From NCBI GenBank assembly GCA_902492935.1, contig CABUNJ010000008.1:1-64000 (forward strand): 64,000 nucleotides of DNA, written 5' to 3'. Positions within the stretch are counted from its first letter, which is position 1. Every line of letters starts with the position of its first letter. The position numbers were made by a program, and so were the translations under genes. Under the pieces are notes generated by a model, which saw only the letters and a program-made list of their open reading frames with translations, ran no database searches and was not told where the DNA came from. Shown piece by piece: positions 8,584 through 16,056 of the stretch. The stretch comes from an uncultured Collinsella sp. (lineage in GTDB: Bacteria > Actinomycetota > Coriobacteriia > Coriobacteriales > Coriobacteriaceae).

Positions 8584-9636
8584 ATGATCACTTCCGAGCT
8601 TTTCGGCACCGCGCCGTGCGGTACCCCCGTTCATCGTTACACCCTCAACGGGCCCGAGATCTGCGTTCGCATTATGGACTATGGCGCCACCGTGTTGGGC
8701 ATCGACGTACCCGACATCCCCGGCAACGTGCGCGATGTGGTGCTGGGCTTCGATAAACTCGAGGATTACTTTGACAACCCCGCCTGCTTTGGCGCGACCA
8801 TCGGCCCCGTGGCAAACCGCACCGCGGGCGCCACGATCACCATCGCCGGCACGGACTGGCATATGCCGGCCAACGAGGACGTCAACAACCTGCACAGCGA
8901 CCTTGAGCATGGCCTGCACAAGCGCGTGTGGGACGTTGAGCTCGACGAGACTCACAACGCCGTGCGCATGACCACCTCGCTTGAGGACGGTGAGCTGGGC
9001 CTGCCCGGCAACCGCACCTTTACGGCCGTGTTTACCGTTACACGCACCGGCGTCTTTCGCATCGAGTATGGCTGCGAAAGCGACCGCGCCACCTACGTGT
9101 CTATGACCAACCACACATATTTCAACCTTGCCGGTCATAACGCCGGCATGGACTGCGAGCACTTCTTTGTCGCCAACGCCGCCCACTACCTGCCCATTGA
9201 CGGCCAGAACATTCCCACCGGCGAAATTGCTCCGGTCGAAGGCACGCCATTCGACTTCCGCGAGCTGCGTCCTGTCGCGCCCGGCATGGAGGCCGACAAC
9301 CCGCAGATTAAGCAGGCACGCGGCTACGACCACTGCCTGTGCATCGATGGCTATCAGTACGGTCGCAACCTGCGTCGCGCGATGCACGTCGAGGAGATGT
9401 GGACCGGTCGTGAGCTGGACTACTACACCACCGCCCCGGGCGTGCAGCTCTACACCGGCAACTGGCTGGGCGACGAACACGCCAAGGACGGTGCCAACTA
9501 TGGATGGGGCGCTGGCTTTGCCCTCGAGGCAGAGATGTACCCCGACACGCCACACCAGCCGCTGTTCCCGCAGGGCATTGTGGGCCCGGGTCACCCCTAC
9601 AGCAATGTGATCGAATACCACTTTATGAGGCACTAA
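8584..9636 (+). CDS. galM: Aldose 1-epimerase (galactose mutarotase)
   Basis: 350 residues. Interconverts alpha and beta anomers of galactose or glucose. Family landmarks are GATVLGIDVPD, the NRTAGA segment, the catalytic-histidine segment NNLHSD...HGLHKRVWD, TNHTYFNLAGH, and the late glutamate region around YPDTPHQP. The start ATG at 8584 has AGGA 5-6 nt upstream; a longer frame from 8524 lacks such support. The divergent deoR-type repressor is a likely controller. A terminator follows at 9665-9696. Confidence 0.92.
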   Translation: MITSELFGTAPCGTPVHRYTLNGPEICVRIMDYGATVLGIDVPDIPGNVRDVVLGFDKLEDYFDNPACFGATIGPVANRTAGATITIAGTDWHMPANEDVNNLHSDLEHGLHKRVWDVELDETHNAVRMTTSLEDGELGLPGNRTFTAVFTVTRTGVFRIEYGCESDRATYVSMTNHTYFNLAGHNAGMDCEHFFVANAAHYLPIDGQNIPTGEIAPVEGTPFDFRELRPVAPGMEADNPQIKQARGYDHCLCIDGYQYGRNLRRAMHVEEMWTGRELDYYTTAPGVQLYTGNWLGDEHAKDGANYGWGAGFALEAEMYPDTPHQPLFPQGIVGPGHPYSNVIEYHFMRH

Positions 9637-9664
9637 ACGCACGGCGCAACATATCGCACAGTAG

Positions 9665-9696
9665 CGCCCGCCGGCACCACCGCCGACGGGCGTTTT
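9665..9696 (+). terminator. Terminator of galM
   Basis: CGCCCG (9665-9670) pairs with CGGGCG (9687-9692), with extra inner pairing CGGC/GCCG, followed by TTTT. Confidence 0.8.
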
Positions 9697-9701
9697 GCTG
9701 C

Positions 9702-9732
9702 CTAGTCGTTGGGGACGTTCTTAAATGACTAG
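9702..9732. repeat. REP-like palindrome overlapping the IIB-like 3' end
   Basis: CTAGTC (9702-9707) and GACTAG (9727-9732) enclose TTGGGGACGTTCTTAAA. The complement resembles the element at 62591-62639 (TCATTTAGGAACGTTCCC) and the core of that at 38259-38312. The last codons and the TAA stop of the minus-strand gene at 9721 lie inside it. Confidence 0.6.
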
Positions 9733-10200
9733 TTGGATGGGGTCGGGGTTGGAGCTGGGGAGGTAACGGATTTCTAGCTCTATGCCGAGTTCTTGTAGCT
9801 CTTTGAAGGCAGCGATGTCCGTATCGTCTACGGCAACGGCGGGCGTTACAGGGCGCTTGCCCTCCCCTGCCTGCATATGGCCGATGCTGATCTTGGTGAT
9901 CGGCACGCCGCCCTTAACCAGCGCCAATGCATCCGCGGGCGACGCCACCATGATGAGAATCCATTGGCGCGGCGTTGCGGTATGAATGATGTCGATGGCC
10001 CTTTGCACCGAGAAAAACCGCGTCCACACGCCCTCGGGCGCTGCGACCCTCATAGGCGCCCACTTGCGCGAATCCGCCGCAATCTCGTCGTTGACGATTA
10101 GGACGAGGTTGGAACCCATAGCCTCGTTCCACAGCTCAACGTCTTGCCCGTAAATAAACCGGTCATCGATACGCGTGAGAAGGATCTTGGGTTGAGCCAT
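9721..10200 (-). CDS. Orphan mannose-family PTS IIB-like protein lacking the active histidine
   Basis: 159 residues, the usual IIB length, and clearly paralogous to the IIB at 20218-20700. In active mannose/sorbose-type IIB proteins the phosphate is carried by the histidine of RIDNRLVHGQV, as in the paralogue. Here the same place reads RIDDRFIYGQD, with TAC (tyrosine) replacing histidine. The fold landmarks GGVPI and KELQELG are kept. No IIA, IIC or IID gene is adjacent; neighbours are galM and a tRNA. The frame is intact, so this is not simple decay. It probably cannot relay phosphate and may instead be a regulatory or dominant-negative partner; that is inference. Its 3' end runs into a REP-like palindrome. 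Confidence 0.87.
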   Translation of the reverse strand: MAQPKILLTRIDDRFIYGQDVELWNEAMGSNLVLIVNDEIAADSRKWAPMRVAAPEGVWTRFFSVQRAIDIIHTATPRQWILIMVASPADALALVKGGVPITKISIGHMQAGEGKRPVTPAVAVDDTDIAAFKELQELGIELEIRYLPSSNPDPIQLVI

Positions 10201-10289
10201 GGCAGTCCCATTCTGTTTGAGACTCGTAAGAGCGAGACATCACGTCTCCAATATTAGTGCATTTAAAGTGAGAAAAGCCGTCAGAACAC

Positions 10290-10318
10290 TTGCGCGGATT
10301 TGCGATGTCCCGTATCAT
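10290..10318 (+). promoter_or_regulatory. Promoter of tRNA-Thr
   Basis: TTGCGC (10290-10295) and TATCAT (10313-10318) are separated by 17 bp, about 40 bp upstream of the tRNA. This is a good sigma-70-type match. Confidence 0.65.
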
Positions 10319-10357
10319 AGACAGCCGTTGACGCCTCAGTTGCGTCACCACATGGCC

Positions 10358-10433
10358 GCCAGCGTAGCTCAGTTGGTAGAGCACCGCTCTCGTAAAGCGG
10401 GGGTCACCGGTTCGAGCCCGGTCGCTGGCTCCA
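10358..10433 (+). tRNA. tRNA-Thr (anticodon CGT)
   Basis: The 76-nt sequence folds into a complete cloverleaf. The acceptor stem is GCCAGCG/CGCTGGC, the D stem GCTC/GAGC, the anticodon stem CCGCT/AGCGG with loop CTCGTAA, and the T stem ACCGG/CCGGT with TTCGAGC. CCA is encoded. It reads ACG codons. Confidence 0.97.
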
Positions 10434-10445
10434 TTGCACAAGATA

Positions 10446-10467
10446 GCCGCCTTCGGGCGGCTTTTTT
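10446..10467 (+). terminator. Terminator of tRNA-Thr
   Basis: GCCGCC-TTCG-GGCGGC tetraloop hairpin followed by TTTTTT. Confidence 0.9.
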
Positions 10468-10678
10468 GTTACCGATTTCAGGCGCACATCCGCCGGAATT
10501 CGCCCACTCGGTGGACTTCGGGTTTAATGCTTAGGGGCGGGGATTTACCAAAGCGAAATTTTAATGAAAAGAAACCCAGCTGCAACAATTGCCATGGTGA
10601 GGGCTCGAATTGGCCATATAGATCTAAAATAGTCACGATACCTTCTCTTTTGCTGGAACGATATATCTATACAAGGTT

Positions 10679-10870
10679 GTGAGCGGAAAACAAAAATACT
10701 TCGATTGCTATCCGACAAACGGGTCTGGAATTGCATTCACCGGCATTTCGGGGCAGATTGATACACATGTACGAAAGGGAACCTATGTGGTGCGTTGGGT
10801 TGGAGCTGCTGCAGGCCCGATATGGATTGCGGTCTTGCGTCCCGATGTCCAAATAGGTTTCTCTCTCTAG
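10679..10870 (+). CDS. Small hypothetical protein (uncertain)
   Basis: A 63-codon frame beginning with GTG, with no clear ribosome-binding site. The region is A+T-rich compared with its surroundings. The product has no motif I recognise; it is mildly hydrophobic around VVRWVGAAAGPIWIAVL. It lies between the tRNA terminator and another hypothetical gene, in DNA that may be foreign or decaying. It could be a remnant of a longer gene together with the next frame. Bases 10468-10678 show no gene. Confidence 0.3.
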   Translation: MSGKQKYFDCYPTNGSGIAFTGISGQIDTHVRKGTYVVRWVGAAAGPIWIAVLRPDVQIGFSL

Positions 10871-10884
10871 ACGGGAAGTTGCTC

Positions 10885-11250
10885 ATGGACGTCATATATG
10901 ACGGAGATGACTGGGTCGATCATTATACTTGGCGCCTGGTCGGCTCGAACGACAATGGGGATGTGGTGTTTGATGGACTATGTCCAAAACATCTCCATCC
11001 TTTTGTCTCGTCGTTAATTGAGAGTTCCGCTCGTGTTGCCCCCTACAGCTCGGCATCGCTTCATGATACGGACGTTTTGAAGACCATAAGGGAATCAATT
11101 GACGATGGCACGATGAGCGGCCCGCTGTTTTCTCGGCTTGTGGGGGTAGATGAGATTGGCTCGAAACGACTGCTTGCGGGCGAAAAAGTGGAACTCACTT
11201 ATCGGTCGATGATTTCAATCCTGCGGCTAGCCGATGTTCTTCGCAAATAA
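10885..11250 (+). CDS. Hypothetical protein
   Basis: 121 residues from ATG at 10885; the frame is open from 10795 but nothing supports an earlier start. The predicted protein is acidic at the N-terminus (YDGDDWVDHYTW) and shows no transmembrane segment, signal peptide or motif I recognise. It may be a cytoplasmic protein of the tRNA-linked A+T-rich patch. No homologous family can be named. Confidence 0.5.
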   Translation: MDVIYDGDDWVDHYTWRLVGSNDNGDVVFDGLCPKHLHPFVSSLIESSARVAPYSSASLHDTDVLKTIRESIDDGTMSGPLFSRLVGVDEIGSKRLLAGEKVELTYRSMISILRLADVLRK

Positions 11251-11289
11251 ATCCAAGCAAAACGCCACCGGCAACTCCCCTACTCAACA

Positions 11290-11339
11290 ATAAAGCCCCG
11301 CCAACCGCAATCCCCAAAGGAACCGCGATTAACGGGGCT
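11290..11339 (-). terminator. Terminator of the lacX-lacC-yhcH operon
   Basis: AGCCCCG (11294-11300) pairs with CGGGGCT (11333-11339), with further inner pairing. On the minus strand it is followed by TTTATTGTT. It lies 60 bp after the yhcH stop. Confidence 0.7.
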
Positions 11340-11398
11340 CAAGCGCGCTCCTCCAAGGGATAACGCTCGCAACACGAATAGCTCAGCCGAGCAGCGCG

Positions 11399-11872
11399 CT
11401 ACTCCTCCCAGTAAGCGTCTGCAAGCAGCTTAAAGCAGATCTTCTTGACCGGCTGTGCGCCATCGCCCGGGAACTCGAGCGTGGGCATGTGAGGCTCGCC
11501 GGCAACGAACAGCGCGAACTTGTCGTCGGCAAGATCGCCGGCGATCGAAGCGTCGGAATCGACCAGGTCGTAGTCGTCCTTCTCGTCAAACTCCTGAACC
11601 AGCGTCAGGCTGCCCGTGGCAACCTTAAAGGCCTCGCGACCCTCGACATCGATCTGCAGGTCGTGATAGCGCTGATGCGTCTCGTAGTGAGCCTCGGCCT
11701 CGGGACGCGTCGTGGGAGCCATGACGTTCGCATAGACCTTGTCGCCCAGAATCGGATGGCTGCCGACCTCGAGCTGCGCCGGATCGTTCTCCTCGAGCCA
11801 GTCGATCAGCACGTCGAGGCCCTTGAGCATTCCGCGATACTCCTCGATATCGCCCAATGCACCGTAAATCAT
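11399..11872 (-). CDS. YhcH/YjgK/YiaL-family protein (cupin-like sugar enzyme)
   Basis: 157 residues, the usual length. Family features are IYGALGDI at the start, the HYETHQRYHDLQIDVEGRE segment with conserved histidines and glutamates that form the cupin metal site, and GEPHMP near the end. Relatives include EbgC and proteins of sialic acid and pentose operons; some may act as sugar anomerases. It is the last gene after lacX and lacC, separated from lacC by a nagA relic. A role in hexose-phosphate anomer handling is inferred from neighbours. Confidence 0.87.
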   Translation of the reverse strand: MIYGALGDIEEYRGMLKGLDVLIDWLEENDPAQLEVGSHPILGDKVYANVMAPTTRPEAEAHYETHQRYHDLQIDVEGREAFKVATGSLTLVQEFDEKDDYDLVDSDASIAGDLADDKFALFVAGEPHMPTLEFPGDGAQPVKKICFKLLADAYWEE

Positions 11873-11904
11873 CTAAATCCCCTCTCGGATCGCTTCCTTG
11901 GCGG

Positions 11905-12030
11905 CTACTCGGCAAACGCGTTACCGACGCTGTTGCCGCCCACATACGTCTCGACCAGGGTAAGGTCGGGATTGAACACGACAACGTCGGCGTCGCGCCC
12001 CGGCATAATGCTACCGCACTTGTCGTCGAC
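11905..12030 (-). pseudogene. Relic of the 3' end of a nagA-type deacetylase gene
   Basis: Reading back from a TAG at 11905-11907, about 40 codons match the C-terminus of the intact NagA at 14770-15939: KCGSIMPGRDAD, then VVF, LTLVETYVGG and SVGNAF. Upstream of these codons the similarity stops and only unrelated sequence remains before lacC. It is therefore a short remnant, not a gene. It shows that a second nagA copy once stood beside lacC or that a duplication was trimmed. Confidence 0.8.
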
Positions 12031-12076
12031 TCCAACCACAAGCAAACGACCGATGCCGGAGCCGCAGCACAACCTC

Positions 12077-13012
12077 TTACAGCTCGGTCACGACAACGCC
12101 GTTGTAAACCTCGTCCCAACGGTCCATGACCAGATGACCAGTCATGGGATCCATGGCGTTGAGCTTGCCGCAGGTGTTGGCGGTACGCAGTACCGTCTCG
12201 TCGTCTGCGTCAGCTGCGATGGCATGTGCGAAGCCTGCGATAGTGGAGTCACCAGAGCCCGTAGCGTTAACGGCAGGGATATCGGGCGTCTTCGCGCGGA
12301 ACGCACGGCCATTGTGGAAGCCAACGGAGCCGGCAGCGCCCATGGACACGACGACCCAAGGGATATCGGAGAAGCGGGCGTCAGAGGCGAGCGCGGCGCG
12401 GAGCTCATCCACATCGTCGGTGGTAAAGTTCGTGCCCAGAAGGCCGTTGATCTCGGTCAGGTTAGGCTTGACCAGCTCGGGCTTAATTTCGGACTTAAGG
12501 GCGGCCTCGAGCGAAGCACCCGAGGTATCGAGCAGCACCTTGGCGCCGGCGTTCTCGGCAATGCCCGTGATCTTGGCATAGTAGTCTGCCTCGACACCGC
12601 GGGGCAGCGAACCCGAGATGGTAACGACGTCGGCCTTACCTGCAAGCTCGGTAAACTTGGCGGTAAAGGCATCGAGCTCCTCGGGGGCAATTGTCGGGCC
12701 GCTCTCGAGCAGCTCGGTCTGGTTGCCGGCGTGGAGAATGTTAAGGCAAATGCGAGTCTCGCCCTTGATGGGCACAAAGTCGTTGTTAATGCCGTTGGCG
12801 TCCATGAGCTCAGCCATGTAGGCGCCCATGTGGCCGCCGAGCAGACCGGTTGCCACAACGTCGTCGCCCAGCTGACCCAGCACACGGGCCACGTTGAGGC
12901 CCTTGCCGCCGGCGGTCTTTTCGGGCGTCACACGGTTGACGTCGTCGATAATGAGCTCATCGAGCTGATAGCGCGTATCGACAGACGGGTTCATCGTAAC
13001 GGTGAGGATCAT
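12077..13012 (-). CDS. lacC: Tagatose-6-phosphate kinase / 1-phosphofructokinase family
   Basis: 311 residues, PfkB sugar kinase fold. It should phosphorylate D-tagatose-6-phosphate to the 1,6-bisphosphate with ATP. The PfkB signatures are present: TAGGKGLNVARVLGQLG near residue 35 and the catalytic NATGSGDSTIAG near residue 250. KGETRICLNI, LLESGPTI and KPNLTEINGLLG are typical of LacC. It follows lacX by 59 bp in the same direction. This step serves both lactose (via galactose-6-P) and galactosamine (via AgaS). LacC versus FruK cannot be fully separated by eye, but lacX next door favours LacC. Confidence 0.87.
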   Translation of the reverse strand: MILTVTMNPSVDTRYQLDELIIDDVNRVTPEKTAGGKGLNVARVLGQLGDDVVATGLLGGHMGAYMAELMDANGINNDFVPIKGETRICLNILHAGNQTELLESGPTIAPEELDAFTAKFTELAGKADVVTISGSLPRGVEADYYAKITGIAENAGAKVLLDTSGASLEAALKSEIKPELVKPNLTEINGLLGTNFTTDDVDELRAALASDARFSDIPWVVVSMGAAGSVGFHNGRAFRAKTPDIPAVNATGSGDSTIAGFAHAIAADADDETVLRTANTCGKLNAMDPMTGHLVMDRWDEVYNGVVVTEL

Positions 13013-13071
13013 TTTTAGCTCCTTATCTCGCAGGCTCCTTATGCCTCGCGATACGAGTCGACAAAACGGAA

Positions 13072-13953
13072 TTACAGAATCTCAATCGTGAACGAGCGGA
13101 CGATGGTCTCCTTGGGCTTGGCGACAAGGCAGCCGCGCTTATGCTCAAGTACGTCGTCCTCATCGGAGCAGGTCGAGAGGCCGCCCCAAGGCTCAACTGC
13201 CACAAAATCGCCCTCGGGCTTACTCCACACAATGAGATACGGGAAGCCCTCGAAGCTCAGGCGAACGCCCTTGTCCTCCCCCTTCTTAGAAAGCGTGACC
13301 TGGCGGCTCTCGAGCACGTCAAAGATGGTCTCCGCAAAATCGAAGAGCTCGTGCGACAGGGGCAGCGTCTTTCCCACCATGGGGTTCTTGGAGCGGTTTG
13401 CCACGTCAATCAAGCCAGTCGAGGGAACGGCGGTGCAGAGCTCCGCAGCCTCGTCCTTCTCAAAGCGCAACTCGTAGTCCGTATAGGCCTCGCCCTCATC
13501 GAGCGGACACCTAAAGCCGGGATGACCGCCGATAAAGAACGGCATGTCCTCGGTCCCCTCGTTGGTCACCTCATAGGAGACGCGCACGGCGGTATCCTCG
13601 AGCGTATAACGAGCGACAAGCTTAAACGGGTACGGATAATCGCTCAGCAGCGCGGCGTTATCCTCCGAAGCCAGGCACATCGCCAGCTCGTTCTCGCCTT
13701 GGCTCAGCAGCTTCCACTCCTGTTTGCGCGCAAACCCGTGGCGAGCGAGCTTTACATGATGCCCGGCAAACGTCATGGCGCCGTTGTCACGCAAGCCTCC
13801 ACAAATCGGGAAGCAAATCGGTGCCTGGCCGGACCACACGGCGGGATCGCCCTGCCACAAGTACTCGCGACCTCCAGCCTCAATCGAGGTAAACGAGCCG
13901 CCGGCCGTGGAGACCTTGATAGAAATCGAATCGTTGGAGAGAGCGTATTCCAT
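13072..13953 (-). CDS. lacX: LacX-like aldose 1-epimerase family protein
   Basis: 293 residues, mutarotase-like beta-sandwich. Family features include ICFPICGGLRDN, ARHGFARKQEW, the VSYEVTNEG strand, FFIGGHPGFRCPL with the conserved histidine, and the late VAVEPWGG. LacX proteins accompany LacC in lactose operons of lactic-acid bacteria and probably act on sugar-phosphate anomers. The start ATG at 13953 is preceded by AAAGGAT; longer upstream frames overlap the flavodoxin control region. It is first of lacX-lacC-yhcH. Confidence 0.85.
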   Translation of the reverse strand: MEYALSNDSISIKVSTAGGSFTSIEAGGREYLWQGDPAVWSGQAPICFPICGGLRDNGAMTFAGHHVKLARHGFARKQEWKLLSQGENELAMCLASEDNAALLSDYPYPFKLVARYTLEDTAVRVSYEVTNEGTEDMPFFIGGHPGFRCPLDEGEAYTDYELRFEKDEAAELCTAVPSTGLIDVANRSKNPMVGKTLPLSHELFDFAETIFDVLESRQVTLSKKGEDKGVRLSFEGFPYLIVWSKPEGDFVAVEPWGGLSTCSDEDDVLEHKRGCLVAKPKETIVRSFTIEIL

Positions 13954-14109
13954 TGTCCATCCTTTCGAACAACTGCTTTTTGCTCGCAAGAACCCGTCTC
14001 GGCCCTGACCAAAGGACAAACCCGCACGTTCATCGATGCGTCCGGTTTCCCAGGCATGCAACGGGGTACCATACAGACATTGATGCAATTACAGCTGAAA
14101 GGCCTTCTT

Positions 14110-14694
14110 ATGCGAACCATCATCCTTTATGCCTCACGCCACCACGGCAATACGAAAAAGCTCGTGGACGCCATCGTCGAGGCGCACCCCGAAATCGATA
14201 CCCTCGACGTGAAGTCACTCGGTAAAAACGAGTACCCCGACCTGCACGAATACCATCTGATCGGCGTCGCCACGGGCATTTATTACTCCGAGATCGACAA
14301 AGATATGGCGCGCGTGCTCACGAACGTGCTGCAGCCGCAGGACAAGGTGTTTGGCCTTATGACCTACGGTGGCAAAAACAAGTGGTACGGCAAGGATATC
14401 GATGGCATCTGCCGCATGAGGCAGGCCATCTTTATGGGCGTCTACGGCTGTCCCGGCTTTGATACGTGGGGGCCGTTCAAACTCACCGGCGGCGTCCAGA
14501 AGGGACACCCGACCGCTGAGGAAATTAAGGGCGCCGTCGACTTCTTCGACAAGATCGAAGACGAGTATGGCGACATCATCGTCGAAGAGTACGCCAAGCG
14601 CGAGAAGCGTCTAGCATACGAAAAGGAGCATCCCGCGGGGGGTCTTGTGGCCGGCGTCAAGCGCACGGCAAAGAAGATCGCTAACAAGCTGTAA
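14110..14694 (+). CDS. Flavodoxin-family protein
   Basis: 194 residues. The N-terminal FMN phosphate loop is SRHHGNTKKLV, matching the flavodoxin T/S-x-x-G-N-T pattern. GIYYSEIDKDM and LMTYGGKNK fit the other FMN-contacting loops. The C-terminal 40 residues are lysine-rich. The start ATG at 14110 follows GAAAGG; an in-frame extension reaching back to 13141 runs antisense through lacX and is not coding. It is divergent from lacX and ends in a strong terminator. The electron-transfer partner is unknown. Confidence 0.85.
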   Translation: MRTIILYASRHHGNTKKLVDAIVEAHPEIDTLDVKSLGKNEYPDLHEYHLIGVATGIYYSEIDKDMARVLTNVLQPQDKVFGLMTYGGKNKWYGKDIDGICRMRQAIFMGVYGCPGFDTWGPFKLTGGVQKGHPTAEEIKGAVDFFDKIEDEYGDIIVEEYAKREKRLAYEKEHPAGGLVAGVKRTAKKIANKL

Positions 14695-14725
14695 CTGTTA
14701 AGGTGCTTTTGAGCGTTTAACCCAT

Positions 14726-14763
14726 ACGGCGGGTCCGAGCAGATTCGGGCCCGCCGTCTTTTT
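14726..14763 (+). terminator. Terminator of the flavodoxin gene
   Basis: ACGGCGGG (14726-) pairs with CCCGCCGT (to 14756), with an extended inner stem, followed by CTTTTTC. Confidence 0.85.
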
Positions 14764-14769
14764 CTATCG

Positions 14770-15939
14770 TTACTCGGTAAAGGCGTTGCCGACGCTCTGG
14801 CCGCCAACATACGTCTCGACGAGGGTGAGCTCATGGTCGAACACGACAAAGTCGGCGTCGCGACCCGGCATGATGCTGCCGCACTTATCCTCGATGTGCG
14901 CGGAGCGTGCCGGCACCTCAGTTGCCATGCGAATGGCGATATCGGCGCTGGCGATGCCCCAGTCGACGATGTTCTTGACGCCCTGGGCAAGCGTGAGCAC
15001 CGAGCCGGCAATGCTCTTGCCGTCGGCGAGCCAGCACAGGTTGTCCTTCATGATGACGTCCATGCCGCCACTGGTGTAGCTGCCCTCGGGCATGCCGCCG
15101 CAACCCAGGCAGTCGGTGATGAGTACCGTGTGCTGCCAGCCCTTTGCCTGCAGCAGCGCCTTGATGGCGGCAGGGTTTACGTGCTTGCCGTCACAGATGA
15201 TCTCGGCGTAGGTCTCGGGCGTAGACATGGCAGCACCCACGACACCGGGCTCACGGTGATGCAGCCCGCGCTGGCCGTTATAGGTATGCGTAAAGCAGCT
15301 GGCACCGGCATTGATAGCGGCGATGCACTCATCGTAGGTGGCGTCGGAGTGACCGATGCTGGTCACCACGCCCTTGGCGTTCAGAGCAGCCGCATAAGCA
15401 GCGGCACCGTCGCGCTCGGCGGCCATGGCGCTCTTAACGATGCGACCGCCCGCAGCCTCCTGCCACTGGTCGAAAACCTCCTCGGAGGGGTCAATCAGGT
15501 AAGCGGGGTTCTGCGCGCCCACGTGCTTCATGGTAAAGAAGGGGCCCTCCAGGTAGATGCCCTGAATGCGGGCACCGCAGAAGTCGGGGCCGCGGCCCTC
15601 GTCCGCCTTGGCGATAGCAGCGCAGGCGTCCTTGATCTGCTCGACGCCATCGGTGAACGTCGTGGGCAGCCAGCTGGTGGTACCGCGACGGGCGAGCTCG
15701 GTTGAGCTGATATCGATGCCCTCGGGATCGTTATCGGTAGTTGAGTGGTTGTAGAAGCCATGGATGTGAGTATCGACCATACCCGGTGCGATCCACGATC
15801 CCGTGTAGTCCTTAATCTCGCAAGAGGGCTCGTCGGCCTGCCAGGCGCCAAAAACGCCATCCTCGACCATAAGATAGCCGCCCAATTGCGGGCCTGCCGG
15901 CAAGAAGAACTTGTCAGCCTTAATTGCGTACGTGCTCAT
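14770..15939 (-). CDS. nagA: N-acetylglucosamine/galactosamine-6-phosphate deacetylase
   Basis: 389 residues, amidohydrolase superfamily. It removes acetate from N-acetylhexosamine-6-phosphate. Metal and catalytic motifs are seen in order: GMVDTHIHG, YLEGPFF, IGHSDATYDE, FTHTYNGQRGLHHREPG and LITDCLGC. The start ATG at 15939 has GAGGAG 5 nt upstream; an earlier GTG at 15945 is less likely. It lies downstream of agaS on the same strand, beyond a hairpin. The agaS and mannose-family PTS context suggests N-acetylgalactosamine-6-phosphate as a substrate (AgaA role), but NagA and AgaA cannot be told apart here. A relic of a related gene lies at 11905-12030. Confidence 0.9.
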   Translation of the reverse strand: MSTYAIKADKFFLPAGPQLGGYLMVEDGVFGAWQADEPSCEIKDYTGSWIAPGMVDTHIHGFYNHSTTDNDPEGIDISSTELARRGTTSWLPTTFTDGVEQIKDACAAIAKADEGRGPDFCGARIQGIYLEGPFFTMKHVGAQNPAYLIDPSEEVFDQWQEAAGGRIVKSAMAAERDGAAAYAAALNAKGVVTSIGHSDATYDECIAAINAGASCFTHTYNGQRGLHHREPGVVGAAMSTPETYAEIICDGKHVNPAAIKALLQAKGWQHTVLITDCLGCGGMPEGSYTSGGMDVIMKDNLCWLADGKSIAGSVLTLAQGVKNIVDWGIASADIAIRMATEVPARSAHIEDKCGSIMPGRDADFVVFDHELTLVETYVGGQSVGNAFTE

Positions 15940-16001
15940 ATGCACTCCTCGCTTCTAAAGCAGTTGACTGTGGTAATGCTTATACCCAGCTCACGTAAAA
16001 C

Positions 16002-16038
16002 AAAAAGCGCCCGCCCGCCGTTATGAGCGGACGGGCGC
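16002..16038 (-). terminator. Terminator or attenuator between agaS and nagA
   Basis: GCGCCCG (16007-16013) pairs with CGGGCGC (16032-16038), with extra inner GC pairs. On the minus strand it is followed by TTTTT. It would lower read-through from agaS into nagA. Confidence 0.75.
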
Positions 16039-16056
16039 CCTTACAGGGGGACGCGA

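Noticed and set aside
9721..10200. Pseudogene status of the IIB-like gene
   Set aside because: The frame is intact and other family positions are kept; only the catalytic histidine is changed, so loss of function by decay is not the simplest reading.
11489..13018. Plus-strand frame opposite yhcH and lacC
   Set aside because: It runs antisense to well-supported sugar genes and crosses the nagA relic. No motif or ribosome-binding site.
13141..14109. N-terminal extension of the flavodoxin frame
   Set aside because: It is antisense to lacX; the true flavodoxin start at 14110 has a ribosome-binding site and the FMN loop directly after it.
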